Made by a program: the position numbers and the translations under genes. From the NCBI GenBank assembly GCA_026388335.1, contig JAPLJZ010000245.1, positions 1-64,000 of the forward strand: a stretch of 64,000 nucleotides of DNA. The letters run 5' to 3'. The stretch's first letter is position 1; each line of letters begins with the position of its first letter. This DNA is from Deltaproteobacteria bacterium. GTDB lineage: Bacteria > Desulfobacterota > Syntrophia > Syntrophales > UBA8958. A model generated the notes under the pieces. It had not been told where the DNA came from, ran no database searches, and was given only the letters and a program-made list of their open reading frames with translations. Positions 34,230-42,749 of the stretch are shown here, one piece after another.

Positions 34230-36266
34230 TTATTCACTTTTCACCCAGATTGGCCAGAAATCTTTTATATGCCCATCACGATAATAATTCTGGAGCGCTA
34301 ATTCATGATTTTGATGACTACTTTGAAAATCCACAAGGCGGTCTAACACATAGTCGTTTAATCTAACAGAATATTTGAATGATCCGCGATAGCTTTCCAA
34401 TGGCTCATTACTTTTATCCAATCTTAACCACGTGGGGATATTCCAACTGAGTATTACTTTTTGTTCTGTCTTTTTGGTATTATATTTTTTAAATATATCG
34501 GTGACTGTTCTGCTTTTCAAATAAGTCTCTAAGTCCTTTATCAAAGAGTCTGGTAATTCAATTAAGTATTCACTTTGTCTACGAAGTTCATCAAATGCTA
34601 TGTGTAAACATTCATTATAATATCGTGAGAGAACAATCGTCCTGTATTTACGAAGCAGATTATCTCCATACTGTCCTTTACAAAGTAATTCATAGTTTTC
34701 TTTCCTACAAAAGAAATCCACTAATTCTTTATAGGTTGAAAACAATTCTTGTTTTGTTTCATTTATAAAATTATTGTAAACATCTGATAGCTCTGAAAAA
34801 CAAATATTATCATGGATATTGAATATCCATTTCGCAATATCTAATCCTCGCTCCTTGATTAATTTGCGAAGGGGATATAGCTCGGTTGTACTCGCAAATA
34901 TTGCAATTACAAGTGATAGCCCTCGAAGGTATAGATAGTCATCGAATGGCATCGATTTAGTACTAACGATTACTTCTTCCGTATCGAATATTTTTATCCC
35001 ATTGATTTCAGAAAATGATCTCGGAACAATTCTATGCATAATTAAATGACCATACTTTGATGTCATTTGTGGTGAATTTATTGGAGTACCTTTTAAATTC
35101 ATAAGAGTATATATTGTAATATTTTGAACGCCGGAATTTAATATTTTTGCTACTGTTTCAGTAAAACTATCTTTTGTTTCATCAGGCAATGATAGAATCA
35201 ATTCCGTAATTGATCTTTCATCATACTCTTTTACTACTTTTTCTTGAAAAGCTATAAATTCACCATAAGATGGGTTTTTTCTTTTAATATTTTTTAACAC
35301 CTTAGGCGTAAGTGTTTGAATAGATATTCCAGGTATTGTTATGTATTTCAAAATTGAAATTAATTGCAAATGCTTCTTGGGATTCTTTGTTAGATTTACT
35401 TCAATAACTTTTGGCCAATCATAATTGTCCTGAGTATCTCTGATTGCGCATGCAATTTCAAAGTCATTTTTGAATAATCCAAAGTTAGGATCAGCTATAT
35501 ATAGTTGCACATTATGCTGTCCTGAAAAACGCTTACCTAAATATTCAATATCTTTCCTAAAATTATCAATGGATTGGAATACAACCTTAGAGTAATAATC
35601 ATTACTATTATGACAGTAAGCACACTCGAATGGGCAGCCTCTTTGCGTCTGCACAAAAGGCGAAAAACCTTCAGCAAGAAATTCATCAAAAAAACCTTCA
35701 GCATACATTGAACCAAAAAGCTCTAAAGAATCAAATCTTGGCGGTGCTACATTTGGTTCCATAAGTTTTTCCCCTGTGCAATCAAGACAATATGTTCCCG
35801 GCACAGGATAATTTCTAATATCCTTTATATTTTCACCATTAATCAGACGCTCAACGACTATCGAAAATGGTATCTCACCATCATAACTTACACAAATATC
35901 AACAATATCAAATTGTTTCAAATACGTAAATTTTTCAGGAGGTGTAAGATAGAGATCGGGACCTCCCGCAACAACAACGCAATTCGCATTCTTATTTTTA
36001 GCAATACCGGCCATATGAAGATTCAATCTGCTATTCCACGAATATTGTGATATTCCAATCACATCCGGAACCCAGTATTTCATTGCATCAAGAAACATAT
36101 TTGGATTTTTGAAAAGCTTTACATCAATGTTATTGTTTTTTAGTTTATTCCTCAGATAATAACCAATAAATCCTATTCCTAATGGAACAGAATTATTATG
36201 AACCCCTACGGTCATGTGTGTGAGGTCTATCAATGCAATTTTTAATGACATATTCACATTATTCAT
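34230..36266 (-). CDS. B12-binding-domain radical SAM enzyme
   Basis: A protein of 678 residues from the ATG at 36266, which has GGAGG ten bases before it and overlaps the WbqC-like stop by 8 bases; the frame extends to 36356 but inside that gene. The N-terminal ~170 residues (IALIDLTHM, SVPLGIGFIGYYL, VIGISQYSW, VVVAGGPDLYL) are a B12-binding-type Rossmann domain. Cluster cysteines are C211, C215 and C218 in CPFECAYC. The C-terminal ~250 residues are unrecognised and contain many aromatic and charged residues. The gene is strikingly AT-rich and is followed by an IS3 fragment, so it was probably acquired recently. Confidence 0.85.
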   Translation of the reverse strand: MNNVNMSLKIALIDLTHMTVGVHNNSVPLGIGFIGYYLRNKLKNNNIDVKLFKNPNMFLDAMKYWVPDVIGISQYSWNSRLNLHMAGIAKNKNANCVVVAGGPDLYLTPPEKFTYLKQFDIVDICVSYDGEIPFSIVVERLINGENIKDIRNYPVPGTYCLDCTGEKLMEPNVAPPRFDSLELFGSMYAEGFFDEFLAEGFSPFVQTQRGCPFECAYCHNSNDYYSKVVFQSIDNFRKDIEYLGKRFSGQHNVQLYIADPNFGLFKNDFEIACAIRDTQDNYDWPKVIEVNLTKNPKKHLQLISILKYITIPGISIQTLTPKVLKNIKRKNPSYGEFIAFQEKVVKEYDERSITELILSLPDETKDSFTETVAKILNSGVQNITIYTLMNLKGTPINSPQMTSKYGHLIMHRIVPRSFSEINGIKIFDTEEVIVSTKSMPFDDYLYLRGLSLVIAIFASTTELYPLRKLIKERGLDIAKWIFNIHDNICFSELSDVYNNFINETKQELFSTYKELVDFFCRKENYELLCKGQYGDNLLRKYRTIVLSRYYNECLHIAFDELRRQSEYLIELPDSLIKDLETYLKSRTVTDIFKKYNTKKTEQKVILSWNIPTWLRLDKSNEPLESYRGSFKYSVRLNDYVLDRLVDFQSSHQNHELALQNYYRDGHIKDFWPIWVKSE

Positions 36267-36957
36267 TACAATTATTCCTCCAGATATAATCGGGACTGTC
36301 GTCACCATAATTGAAGAGAAGATCGATGACGGACACCATCGGATCGAAAGGCTCATATAGTTGTTTATAGGGAAGGTAATTATACTCTTGATATACTAAA
36401 CGGATACCACTCTGGTCGAATAGCTCATCTTCGATATAATTTGCTGCTCTAGGTCCGCTTATATAAGTTGTTATTCCCAGTTTATTGCATATACTCACCA
36501 GCCGTTCTGTTTTTCTGCCCTCGACATCCAGGGTGGAAGAACGGACGAAACGCGTATGACCGATTGATAGTAGCCCACAAAGAGTAGTGATTATCTCAAT
36601 GTCCAGATCACATAAATTCTCCCAGGATCGACTATAAATATCCTCAAACACAGATCTATAATAATCAAAATATTTCGCCCTTGAGTAGCAATGCTTAAGC
36701 ATGGCCCAATGTTTATCCCGCCATGGGACGCTGTTATCAATTTGTGTATCTTTGATAAGCTGCCCACGTAATCCCTTTGTGATGACCGGCACCGTGATCC
36801 ACTGCGATCCCGTCTCATGCCTTACGATATTTCTGTTCCTCCAATCTCTTACCGTATATTGAACATCATCGAAAAATACAAATATATCAGCAATATTAAT
36901 CAGATCGAAATACCCACGCCACGGAAGATAATTGGGTTGAAGAATGACCCCTTTCAT
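36259..36957 (-). CDS. WbqC-like family protein
   Basis: A 232-residue cytoplasmic protein whose start (KGVILQPNYLPWRGYFDLI), DIFVFFDDVQYTVRDWRNRN and ISGPRAANYIEDELF segments match the WbqC family encoded in many O-antigen and glycan loci. The family is thought to act as an acyl- or aminoacyl-transferase-like component on sugars, but I know of no settled reaction. It overlaps the PseG-like gene (ATGA at 36954-36957) and the radical SAM gene, so all three are translationally linked. Confidence 0.85.
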   Translation of the reverse strand: MKGVILQPNYLPWRGYFDLINIADIFVFFDDVQYTVRDWRNRNIVRHETGSQWITVPVITKGLRGQLIKDTQIDNSVPWRDKHWAMLKHCYSRAKYFDYYRSVFEDIYSRSWENLCDLDIEIITTLCGLLSIGHTRFVRSSTLDVEGRKTERLVSICNKLGITTYISGPRAANYIEDELFDQSGIRLVYQEYNYLPYKQLYEPFDPMVSVIDLLFNYGDDSPDYIWRNNCNE

Positions 36958-37940
36958 TTTTCCAAGTGCCCCCTTATTATATTGACGACTCGTTTTAAAC
37001 CATCACCATCCACAAGCCTCCGACCACGTTCATAAAAATCGTAGCGGAGTTTCAAATCGGTCATTAAAGTACTTAGAACTGTCGTAACAGCTTTCGGATC
37101 TAAGACGTTACCCATCCCGAGAAGGAAAAACGCATTATGACGGCCAAGGCTTCCGACCTGCTCCATTTGATGTTCATACTGGCAGATCACGATAGACGCC
37201 ATCCCGAGAGACAGGGTCTGAAAGAAGACGAGTCCGCCTGCGACAAAAGCAATATCTGCACCGGCCATTACCTCCAGAAAATGTGCCGACTGCCTGTGAA
37301 TACGAATTCTTCCGTACGATGAGTCTGCATATTGTGAAAGAACGGCAGTATTGGAATAGCCACTTCCAATCGCAACATCGACAGGCGTAGCGATCTCCGC
37401 TTGCGAAAGGATAGCGACCAATTTCATGGTTATATCCAGGTAGTCAAACCCGCCGAAGCAGATAAAGATTCTTTCTGGGGTTGTCCGAAAGTTTCTTATT
37501 GGGGTTGGTGGAATCACCGCGAAGCCCGGTCCGGAATATGGATTCCCTGTCTCTTCGACAAAAGCATTGATCGGATAATCGGAAAATTTTCTGTGGTCAT
37601 CGAAATGATCGTATGTCATGAGAGGAGCACCGTATTGCTTGAGTATCCGGAGATCATTCTCATCATACTGATAGATATCACAGATTATGAAGTCCGGCTT
37701 GCAATCCTGAACAAGCCTTGCCAGATCGTTATTGTAACGGTCAGGAGCAATGAGGTGCAAAGGATATCCCGCTTCCTTTATCATAGCATGGCCGTGCTCG
37801 TAATCCGGCTTATCTACACTTGAGAAAATGACCCGGCTTGCATCCCTAAGTTGATCGGCGACAAGAAGGCTTCGGTAGATGTGCCCTGTACCAACTTCCG
37901 CAACCACACCTCCGTCGGTTCTGAAGAGAATAACTTTCAA
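36954..37940 (-). CDS. PseG/SpsG-like nucleotide-sugar hydrolase or transferase
   Basis: A 328-residue GT-B-like protein. GTGHIYRSLLVADQL near residues 18-32 is the PseG G-x-G-H-x-x-R signature, FIICDIYQYDENDLRIL the next conserved strand, and RIFICFGGFDYLDITMKLVAIL the donor-domain start. PseG releases the nucleotide from UDP-2,4-diacetamido sugars in pseudaminic-acid synthesis. The NeuB-like gene 43 bases upstream would use the freed sugar. The C-terminal half retains DIAFVAGGLVFFQTLSLGMASIV, comparable with PseG. Confidence 0.86.
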   Translation of the reverse strand: MKVILFRTDGGVVAEVGTGHIYRSLLVADQLRDASRVIFSSVDKPDYEHGHAMIKEAGYPLHLIAPDRYNNDLARLVQDCKPDFIICDIYQYDENDLRILKQYGAPLMTYDHFDDHRKFSDYPINAFVEETGNPYSGPGFAVIPPTPIRNFRTTPERIFICFGGFDYLDITMKLVAILSQAEIATPVDVAIGSGYSNTAVLSQYADSSYGRIRIHRQSAHFLEVMAGADIAFVAGGLVFFQTLSLGMASIVICQYEHQMEQVGSLGRHNAFFLLGMGNVLDPKAVTTVLSTLMTDLKLRYDFYERGRRLVDGDGLKRVVNIIRGHLEK

Positions 37941-37983
37941 GCAGTGCTTCCGTAATCAAAAGGACATCTTGCAGCGTCGATCT

Positions 37984-38844
37984 TCATGACCTTTCCTGCA
38001 TGCGCATACTTTTCCTGTACGAGATTTCCTCTTCCTCACAGGGCATGGCTTCAAGCCTGCCATGCCCCAGAATTTTTTCAGCTTCCCGAATCCTCCGGAT
38101 CAGATCTTTTAATTCAGCCGGCTCAGCCGATATTTCCCAGTCAATGCCACGCAATCCCCTGTCGATGGTAAAATGCTTTTCAATCACCATGGCCCCTGCA
38201 TAGACGGCGAACAAAGGCACCTTAATACCCTGCGTATGATCGGAATAGCCGACGGGAATATCATATATTGATAGGAGAGAATGGATAGCCCCTAGATTTG
38301 CCGATCCTTCTTCCAGAGGATAACTGGAAACGCAGTGCAGAAGGATATGGGGCGTACGGTGCTTCCGGAAAAATTTCAAGGCGAATTCGATTTCCTCAGC
38401 ATCGGCTGTACCGCGGGAAATGATCACCGGCAGGTCGGAAGACGCCACCTTCCTTAACAGTCTTTCATTGCAAATATCGCAGGACGCGATCTTAACTGCC
38501 GGCACATCCAGCATCTTCAGCATATCCACGCTTTCCTCATCGAATGCCGTAGCGAAAAATTCGATTCCTGAACTTTTCGCCGCACGAGCCAAGACAGCAA
38601 ACTGCTCATGGTTCAGTTCGGTAGGTTTGACAAGATCGTGAATATCCGGGTTTTCGCCGAATCTCTCTTTAGTCCGGAATGCCTGAAATTTGATGGCATC
38701 CGCACCGGATTCGGCGGCAGTCTCAATCATCCTTATGGCCAGCGCCATATTTCCTCCGTGATTCAGGCCCGCCTCCGCAATAACAAAAATCGGCTGATTC
38801 TGCCCGATGCGTTTCCCTCCGAATTGTACGGTCTTATCTTTCAT
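37984..38844 (-). CDS. NeuB-family nonulosonate synthase, without SAF domain
   Basis: A 286-residue TIM-barrel enzyme that condenses phosphoenolpyruvate with a sugar to give a nine-carbon acid. FVIAEAGLNHGGNMALAIRMI (residues ~19-39), ADAIKFQAFRT, EFFATAFDEES, VKIASCDICN, LLHCVSSYP, YSDHTQGIKVPLFAVYAGA and VIEKHFTIDR are NeuB/SpsE motifs in order. Standard members have ~340-360 residues because a SAF (antifreeze-like) domain follows; this one stops after about 286. The SAF domain usually closes the neighbouring subunit's active site, so this enzyme may use another partner or a different sugar. Confidence 0.88.
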   Translation of the reverse strand: MKDKTVQFGGKRIGQNQPIFVIAEAGLNHGGNMALAIRMIETAAESGADAIKFQAFRTKERFGENPDIHDLVKPTELNHEQFAVLARAAKSSGIEFFATAFDEESVDMLKMLDVPAVKIASCDICNERLLRKVASSDLPVIISRGTADAEEIEFALKFFRKHRTPHILLHCVSSYPLEEGSANLGAIHSLLSIYDIPVGYSDHTQGIKVPLFAVYAGAMVIEKHFTIDRGLRGIDWEISAEPAELKDLIRRIREAEKILGHGRLEAMPCEEEEISYRKSMRMQERS

Positions 38845-38856
38845 ATCTGCTCTCCA

Positions 38857-39789
38857 TCATAAACGAAACACCACGGAGAGAAACCTAAAAGACTCCTCAG
38901 AAAGTTTCCAGCCTGCCGCTCCGACATTTTCAATCAATTGCTCCGGTCGCCTTGCCCCGCAAATAACCACATCGATGCCGTTCGAATCCAGAAGCCAACG
39001 GATGGCCACCTGGGACGGTGATTTCCCGAGATTCCGGGAGAGTACTTTCAGCTTTTCGATTCTTTCGAGATTCCGGAGAAATCTTTCACCCTGGAATTCT
39101 TCGTCATGAAAACGATTGTCATCTTCCGAAAAAACAGAGGTTGTTACAAATTTTCCAGTGAGCAACCCATGCTCCAGAGGGCTGTATGCGAGGACAGGTA
39201 ACCCGTTTTCCAGACAATGGAGAAGCATATCGGCTTCGCTCTCTCTCTTCAGAAGATTGTATTCGGACTGTACGGTCAAGACAGGGACAATAGCTCTGAG
39301 TCTCTCCAATGAAGGGCAATCAAAATCTGATACACCTATATAGCGAACTAGTCCTTCCTCAATCAATTTGAGCAACACCACACCAGTTTCCTCGATTGGA
39401 GTGTTTGGATCCATCTCATGCAACTGGTACAGATCAATATAATCGGTTTTCAGCCTTTGCAGACTTTTGTGGACGGCTTCATGGATGTGAGAAGCAGAAA
39501 GATCGATATAACGCGTCCCATCGTTTCTCCAGACCACACCAGCCTTGGTTGCGAGGACGACGTTTTTACGTTCGGCCGCAAGAACCCTGCCGAGAAGGTT
39601 TTCGGCGATGCCCTCTCCGTAAGCATCAGCCGTGTCATAAAAATTGATTCCCGAATCGAGGGCATATCGGATAGTTGCCAGGCTCTCATCGGTGTCTACT
39701 TTGCCCCAGCGTCTTCCTCCGAAAAGCCATGTCCCCAGGCAGATTCTTGATACGCGAAGATCGGAATTTTTCAGCGTAGTGTATTCCAT
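38857..39789 (-). CDS. Aldo/keto reductase
   Basis: A 310-residue NADPH-dependent reductase. I start at the ATG at 39789; the frame extends to 39831 but then overlaps the SDR gene. The catalytic tetrad is complete: Asp and Tyr in DTADAYGEG, Lys in VLATKAGV and His in DLYQLHEMD. YIGVSDFDCPSLERL and QSEYNLL are the usual substrate-side segments. It presumably reduces a sugar ketone or aldehyde made nearby. Aldo/keto reductases adjacent to a NeuB gene are seen in some Gram-negative glycan loci, but the exact step is unknown. Confidence 0.9.
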   Translation of the reverse strand: MEYTTLKNSDLRVSRICLGTWLFGGRRWGKVDTDESLATIRYALDSGINFYDTADAYGEGIAENLLGRVLAAERKNVVLATKAGVVWRNDGTRYIDLSASHIHEAVHKSLQRLKTDYIDLYQLHEMDPNTPIEETGVVLLKLIEEGLVRYIGVSDFDCPSLERLRAIVPVLTVQSEYNLLKRESEADMLLHCLENGLPVLAYSPLEHGLLTGKFVTTSVFSEDDNRFHDEEFQGERFLRNLERIEKLKVLSRNLGKSPSQVAIRWLLDSNGIDVVICGARRPEQLIENVGAAGWKLSEESFRFLSVVFRL

Positions 39790-39805
39790 ATCCGTTTTCC
39801 CGGGA

Positions 39806-40597
39806 TCAGTCCCCGATGGTAAATCCTCCATCCACGAGCAGGTTCTGCCCTGTTACATATTCGGACATGGACGATGTTAAGAAAAAAATGCCGCCAATGA
39901 GATCTTCCGGTGTTCCCATCCGGTTAAGCGGAGTCTTGTATACATAATTCCTGACAAATGCAGGTGCCTGATTGGCGAAGATTCCACCGGGGCTCAAACA
40001 GTTGACCCGAATTCCGTGGGGAGAAAGATATCTTGCCATATACCGAGTGAAATGAATTACACTGGCCTTTGACATGGCATACACCTCCGGGGAGTTTCTG
40101 CCTGAGTCTCCGTAGATCCTCTGATCGGCAGCGGAAACGCCATATATAGAGCCGAAGTTCAAAATGACGCCTTTTATCCCATCCCGAACCATATGTCCGC
40201 TTACTGCCTGAGTAACGAGAAAGGTGCCCTTTACATTGACATCCATAACAGACTGAAATTCGTCATCCGTCCGTTTTTCAAAAGGGGTGAAGACGGAGAT
40301 TCCGGCACAGTTGATAAGGATATCGATTCTGCCCATAATCCGCAGGATCTTTTCGATGGCGGCCTCGACATCGGTCCTTTTTGTCACGTCCGCCATCAGG
40401 AAGTAGGATTCTGGCTTCCCGGCACAATAACTCTCTGGAAGTTCTAAGAAACTAATTGGTTGCGTAATATCCATATTCAGAACGACCGCCCCCGCCTCAA
40501 CGTAATGGTTCATGATGACACAACCGATCTGACCGCTTCCCCCAGTCAACAGGACAATCTTATCTTTAAATTCCTCTGAAAATAATTTAGGTTTCAT
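39806..40597 (-). CDS. Short-chain dehydrogenase/reductase
   Basis: A 263-residue classical SDR. VLLTGGSGQIGCVIMNHY (~15-32) is the NAD(P) loop, DILINCAGIS the N-A-G strand, NFGSIYGVSA supplies the Ser, and YAMSKASVIHFTRYMA the Y-x3-K pair. It interconverts a hydroxyl and a ketone; in this position a sugar or sugar-acid intermediate is likely. Its end runs 16 bases from the aldo/keto reductase start and its start overlaps the upstream gene by 11 bases. The C-terminal VTGQNLLVDGGFTIGD is the standard end of the family. Confidence 0.9.
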   Translation of the reverse strand: MKPKLFSEEFKDKIVLLTGGSGQIGCVIMNHYVEAGAVVLNMDITQPISFLELPESYCAGKPESYFLMADVTKRTDVEAAIEKILRIMGRIDILINCAGISVFTPFEKRTDDEFQSVMDVNVKGTFLVTQAVSGHMVRDGIKGVILNFGSIYGVSAADQRIYGDSGRNSPEVYAMSKASVIHFTRYMARYLSPHGIRVNCLSPGGIFANQAPAFVRNYVYKTPLNRMGTPEDLIGGIFFLTSSMSEYVTGQNLLVDGGFTIGD

Positions 40598-41981
40598 GTC
40601 CCTCCCCCGATTTCTTCAGGCGCTCATACTCTTTTCGGGCATAGGCCTTTTCCCGAAGGTGCCAGGGCAGGAAATGATAATCGTCAAAGTTATGCCAGTC
40701 TCCGCCCGACCGGGCAGCCAGCACCCTGGCGCATGTCTTGGCAACTTCAGTCAATCCCTTCAGCCGGGGCATTGTGTTATCTTTGCGCGTTTCCTGCATT
40801 AACCCGTCTATCTCCTTGGCAACAATCCAGCACGAGGGACATTTCTGCGGCCACCCGTAATAATCCCACAAAAGTTTTTGAAGCGGTTCAGACTCCTTAT
40901 ATGAGGTCTTCAACGGAAGGTTGCCTTTTGTCGCCTTTTGTGCCAATTCCACAACCTCGTGGATACTGCCCGGCTGATAGGTATAGCGATAGATCTCTCC
41001 CCGAACATCGGGCAGTTCAACGCTGGGCATGTGGTATTCTAACCTATCACCAAGGACCTCCTGCAGGGTGATGTAGGGAACGCCGCTGATGATGGACTCG
41101 ATAATAGAACTGGAATAACAGAAAACAGAGGCACTCCTTTGTAGCAGCCATCCCGGGAAGGGGCTTTTTGTATCAATCGTAAAAAGCTCGCCGTACTTCT
41201 TGGAAAAGTGGATATAATCATCGAGGCATTCCAATGTATAAGGGCGAAAGGCAACGGGATTTTTCAGTTCCAGACACCAGATATCCAGGAATTCGAGAAA
41301 CAGTCTGACATAGGCTGCGGCAGCCCAGAGGAAATCTTCGTATCCGCCGTCCCTTCCATAGTAGATGCCATGAGCCCCTCGTCCGAGGTCCAAGTGTTCG
41401 AACATGTTTGGATTATGAAACATGCTGATCCCGGTAAAAGATGGCATGCCGCCGAGAGTTCTTTTTTGTGTGGTAAATCTCTTCGCGTCCCGGTAGAAAT
41501 CGTAACGCGTACAGCCAACCATTTTTACATTCTCTTCCGGATAAAGTCCAGCTTCCACAATCCAATTTTTAAGTACGGGTCCCCATGTTAATACTTGGGA
41601 ATAATGTTGCGCATAAGCAAGACCAATTTCCTCCTTGCCACCGCGCATGTGCTCGAGCATTCCCTCACGGATCATCCCGCTTGATTCCGGATGCATGAGA
41701 ATAAAACTGCAGTTCTTGGAACCTTCCTTCAATTCGTCCGGTGTGAGGAAGGCATCGGGGTGAGTCATGAGGACTGCTTCGGGCTTGAAGAGATGATACA
41801 ACGCACGTGAAGAAATCCGGCTGCCGATGACTGTATTGTAACCCATGGATTGAAGGTAATAACCAAGCAGGAGGGACGCAGCCGCATCACGGCGCTTGTG
41901 ATCCGCATGGATCAGAACAGTTTTGGAACTTGTGCCATGGAAAATGATATTTCCACAAGTATTTAACAGGCTGGCTACCAT
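40587..41981 (-). CDS. Surface carbohydrate biosynthesis protein, GT-B-like
   Basis: A 464-residue protein of the surface carbohydrate biosynthesis type. TVLIHADHKRRDAAASLLLGYYL and VLMTHPDAFLTPDEL give the first Rossmann domain; VFCYSSSIIESIISGVPYITLQEVLG resembles the E-x-G-x-P/Q donor-site region of GT-B transferases. The C-terminal ~80 residues (from KCPSCWIVAKE) contain a CPSC pair and a basic tail. It is probably a glycosyl- or polyol-phosphate transferase, but no clear family name can be given. It lies between the SDR and SpsF genes of the nonulosonate module. Confidence 0.75.
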   Translation of the reverse strand: MVASLLNTCGNIIFHGTSSKTVLIHADHKRRDAAASLLLGYYLQSMGYNTVIGSRISSRALYHLFKPEAVLMTHPDAFLTPDELKEGSKNCSFILMHPESSGMIREGMLEHMRGGKEEIGLAYAQHYSQVLTWGPVLKNWIVEAGLYPEENVKMVGCTRYDFYRDAKRFTTQKRTLGGMPSFTGISMFHNPNMFEHLDLGRGAHGIYYGRDGGYEDFLWAAAAYVRLFLEFLDIWCLELKNPVAFRPYTLECLDDYIHFSKKYGELFTIDTKSPFPGWLLQRSASVFCYSSSIIESIISGVPYITLQEVLGDRLEYHMPSVELPDVRGEIYRYTYQPGSIHEVVELAQKATKGNLPLKTSYKESEPLQKLLWDYYGWPQKCPSCWIVAKEIDGLMQETRKDNTMPRLKGLTEVAKTCARVLAARSGGDWHNFDDYHFLPWHLREKAYARKEYERLKKSGEGHET

Positions 41982-41999
41982 ACTATAGTGTAAGCTGAA

Positions 42000-42749
42000 T
42001 TATCCTTTGTAAGGTTTGTGGATTACGCCTGCATTCCGAAGGAGGTGTTCATTTTGCCGGATGATATCCATGAGTTCCGAATAGGTAAATGTATCATCTT
42101 TCATATGTGCATATATAGCGGTAATCGTCTCATAATCCTCTTCCTTATCAATTGTTAGCCGATAAGTGGAGTCGTCACTTCGGTTCGGATATTCGAAAAA
42201 AGCAAATTTTTCCGGATACTCTTCCACAAAAGGGACAACATGTTCCCGGTAGTATGGTTCACAGCATTCTTCATAAAGTCTTTTCAGTAAGGATTTTGAA
42301 AAAATCTCGATATCAAGCCCGCGTGCGAACGTCCTCCGGTTACAGTTGGTTAGAAACTCGATATTCGGCCAGTTGAACTGGAACAGATTCACCATGTCGT
42401 CAATTAGCTCCGGATCCATGAAGGGACAGTCTGCGGTCAACCGGACGATGACATCTGTCCCATAGTGGAGGGCAGCCCGGTAATAACGATCCAGAAGGTC
42501 TGTCTCGCTGCCGCGAAAGGCCTCTACGTCGTGACGCTCCGCCAATCCTACTATGGCATCGTCTGCTGGAAGTTCGGTTGTAAGCACGACAACATGCCTT
42601 ACCCTGTCTGCTCGTTTAACCCGATCAATCATGGTTCCTAGTATTGTATTGCCGCCGAGGGGAAACATGATCTTGCCAGGTAATCGCGTAGACCCCATAC
42701 GGGCCTGGATCATAATATCTGTATGAAGAGACTTATGCTCAGAGGTCAT
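42000..42749 (-). CDS. SpsF-like cytidylyltransferase-family protein
   Basis: A 249-residue GT-A-like nucleotidyltransferase. IMIQARMGSTRLPGKIMFPLGG is the nucleotide loop, VEAFRGSETDLLDRYYRAA the second conserved region, and VIVRLTADCPFMDPELIDDM the metal-binding region, as in SpsF and CMP-sugar synthetases. The family should activate a nonulosonic acid or related sugar with CTP. Three separate SpsF genes lie in this window, in different contexts, which suggests three different activated sugars. The start codon overlaps the M28-type gene by 11 bases. Confidence 0.86.
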   Translation of the reverse strand: MTSEHKSLHTDIMIQARMGSTRLPGKIMFPLGGNTILGTMIDRVKRADRVRHVVVLTTELPADDAIVGLAERHDVEAFRGSETDLLDRYYRAALHYGTDVIVRLTADCPFMDPELIDDMVNLFQFNWPNIEFLTNCNRRTFARGLDIEIFSKSLLKRLYEECCEPYYREHVVPFVEEYPEKFAFFEYPNRSDDSTYRLTIDKEEDYETITAIYAHMKDDTFTYSELMDIIRQNEHLLRNAGVIHKPYKG

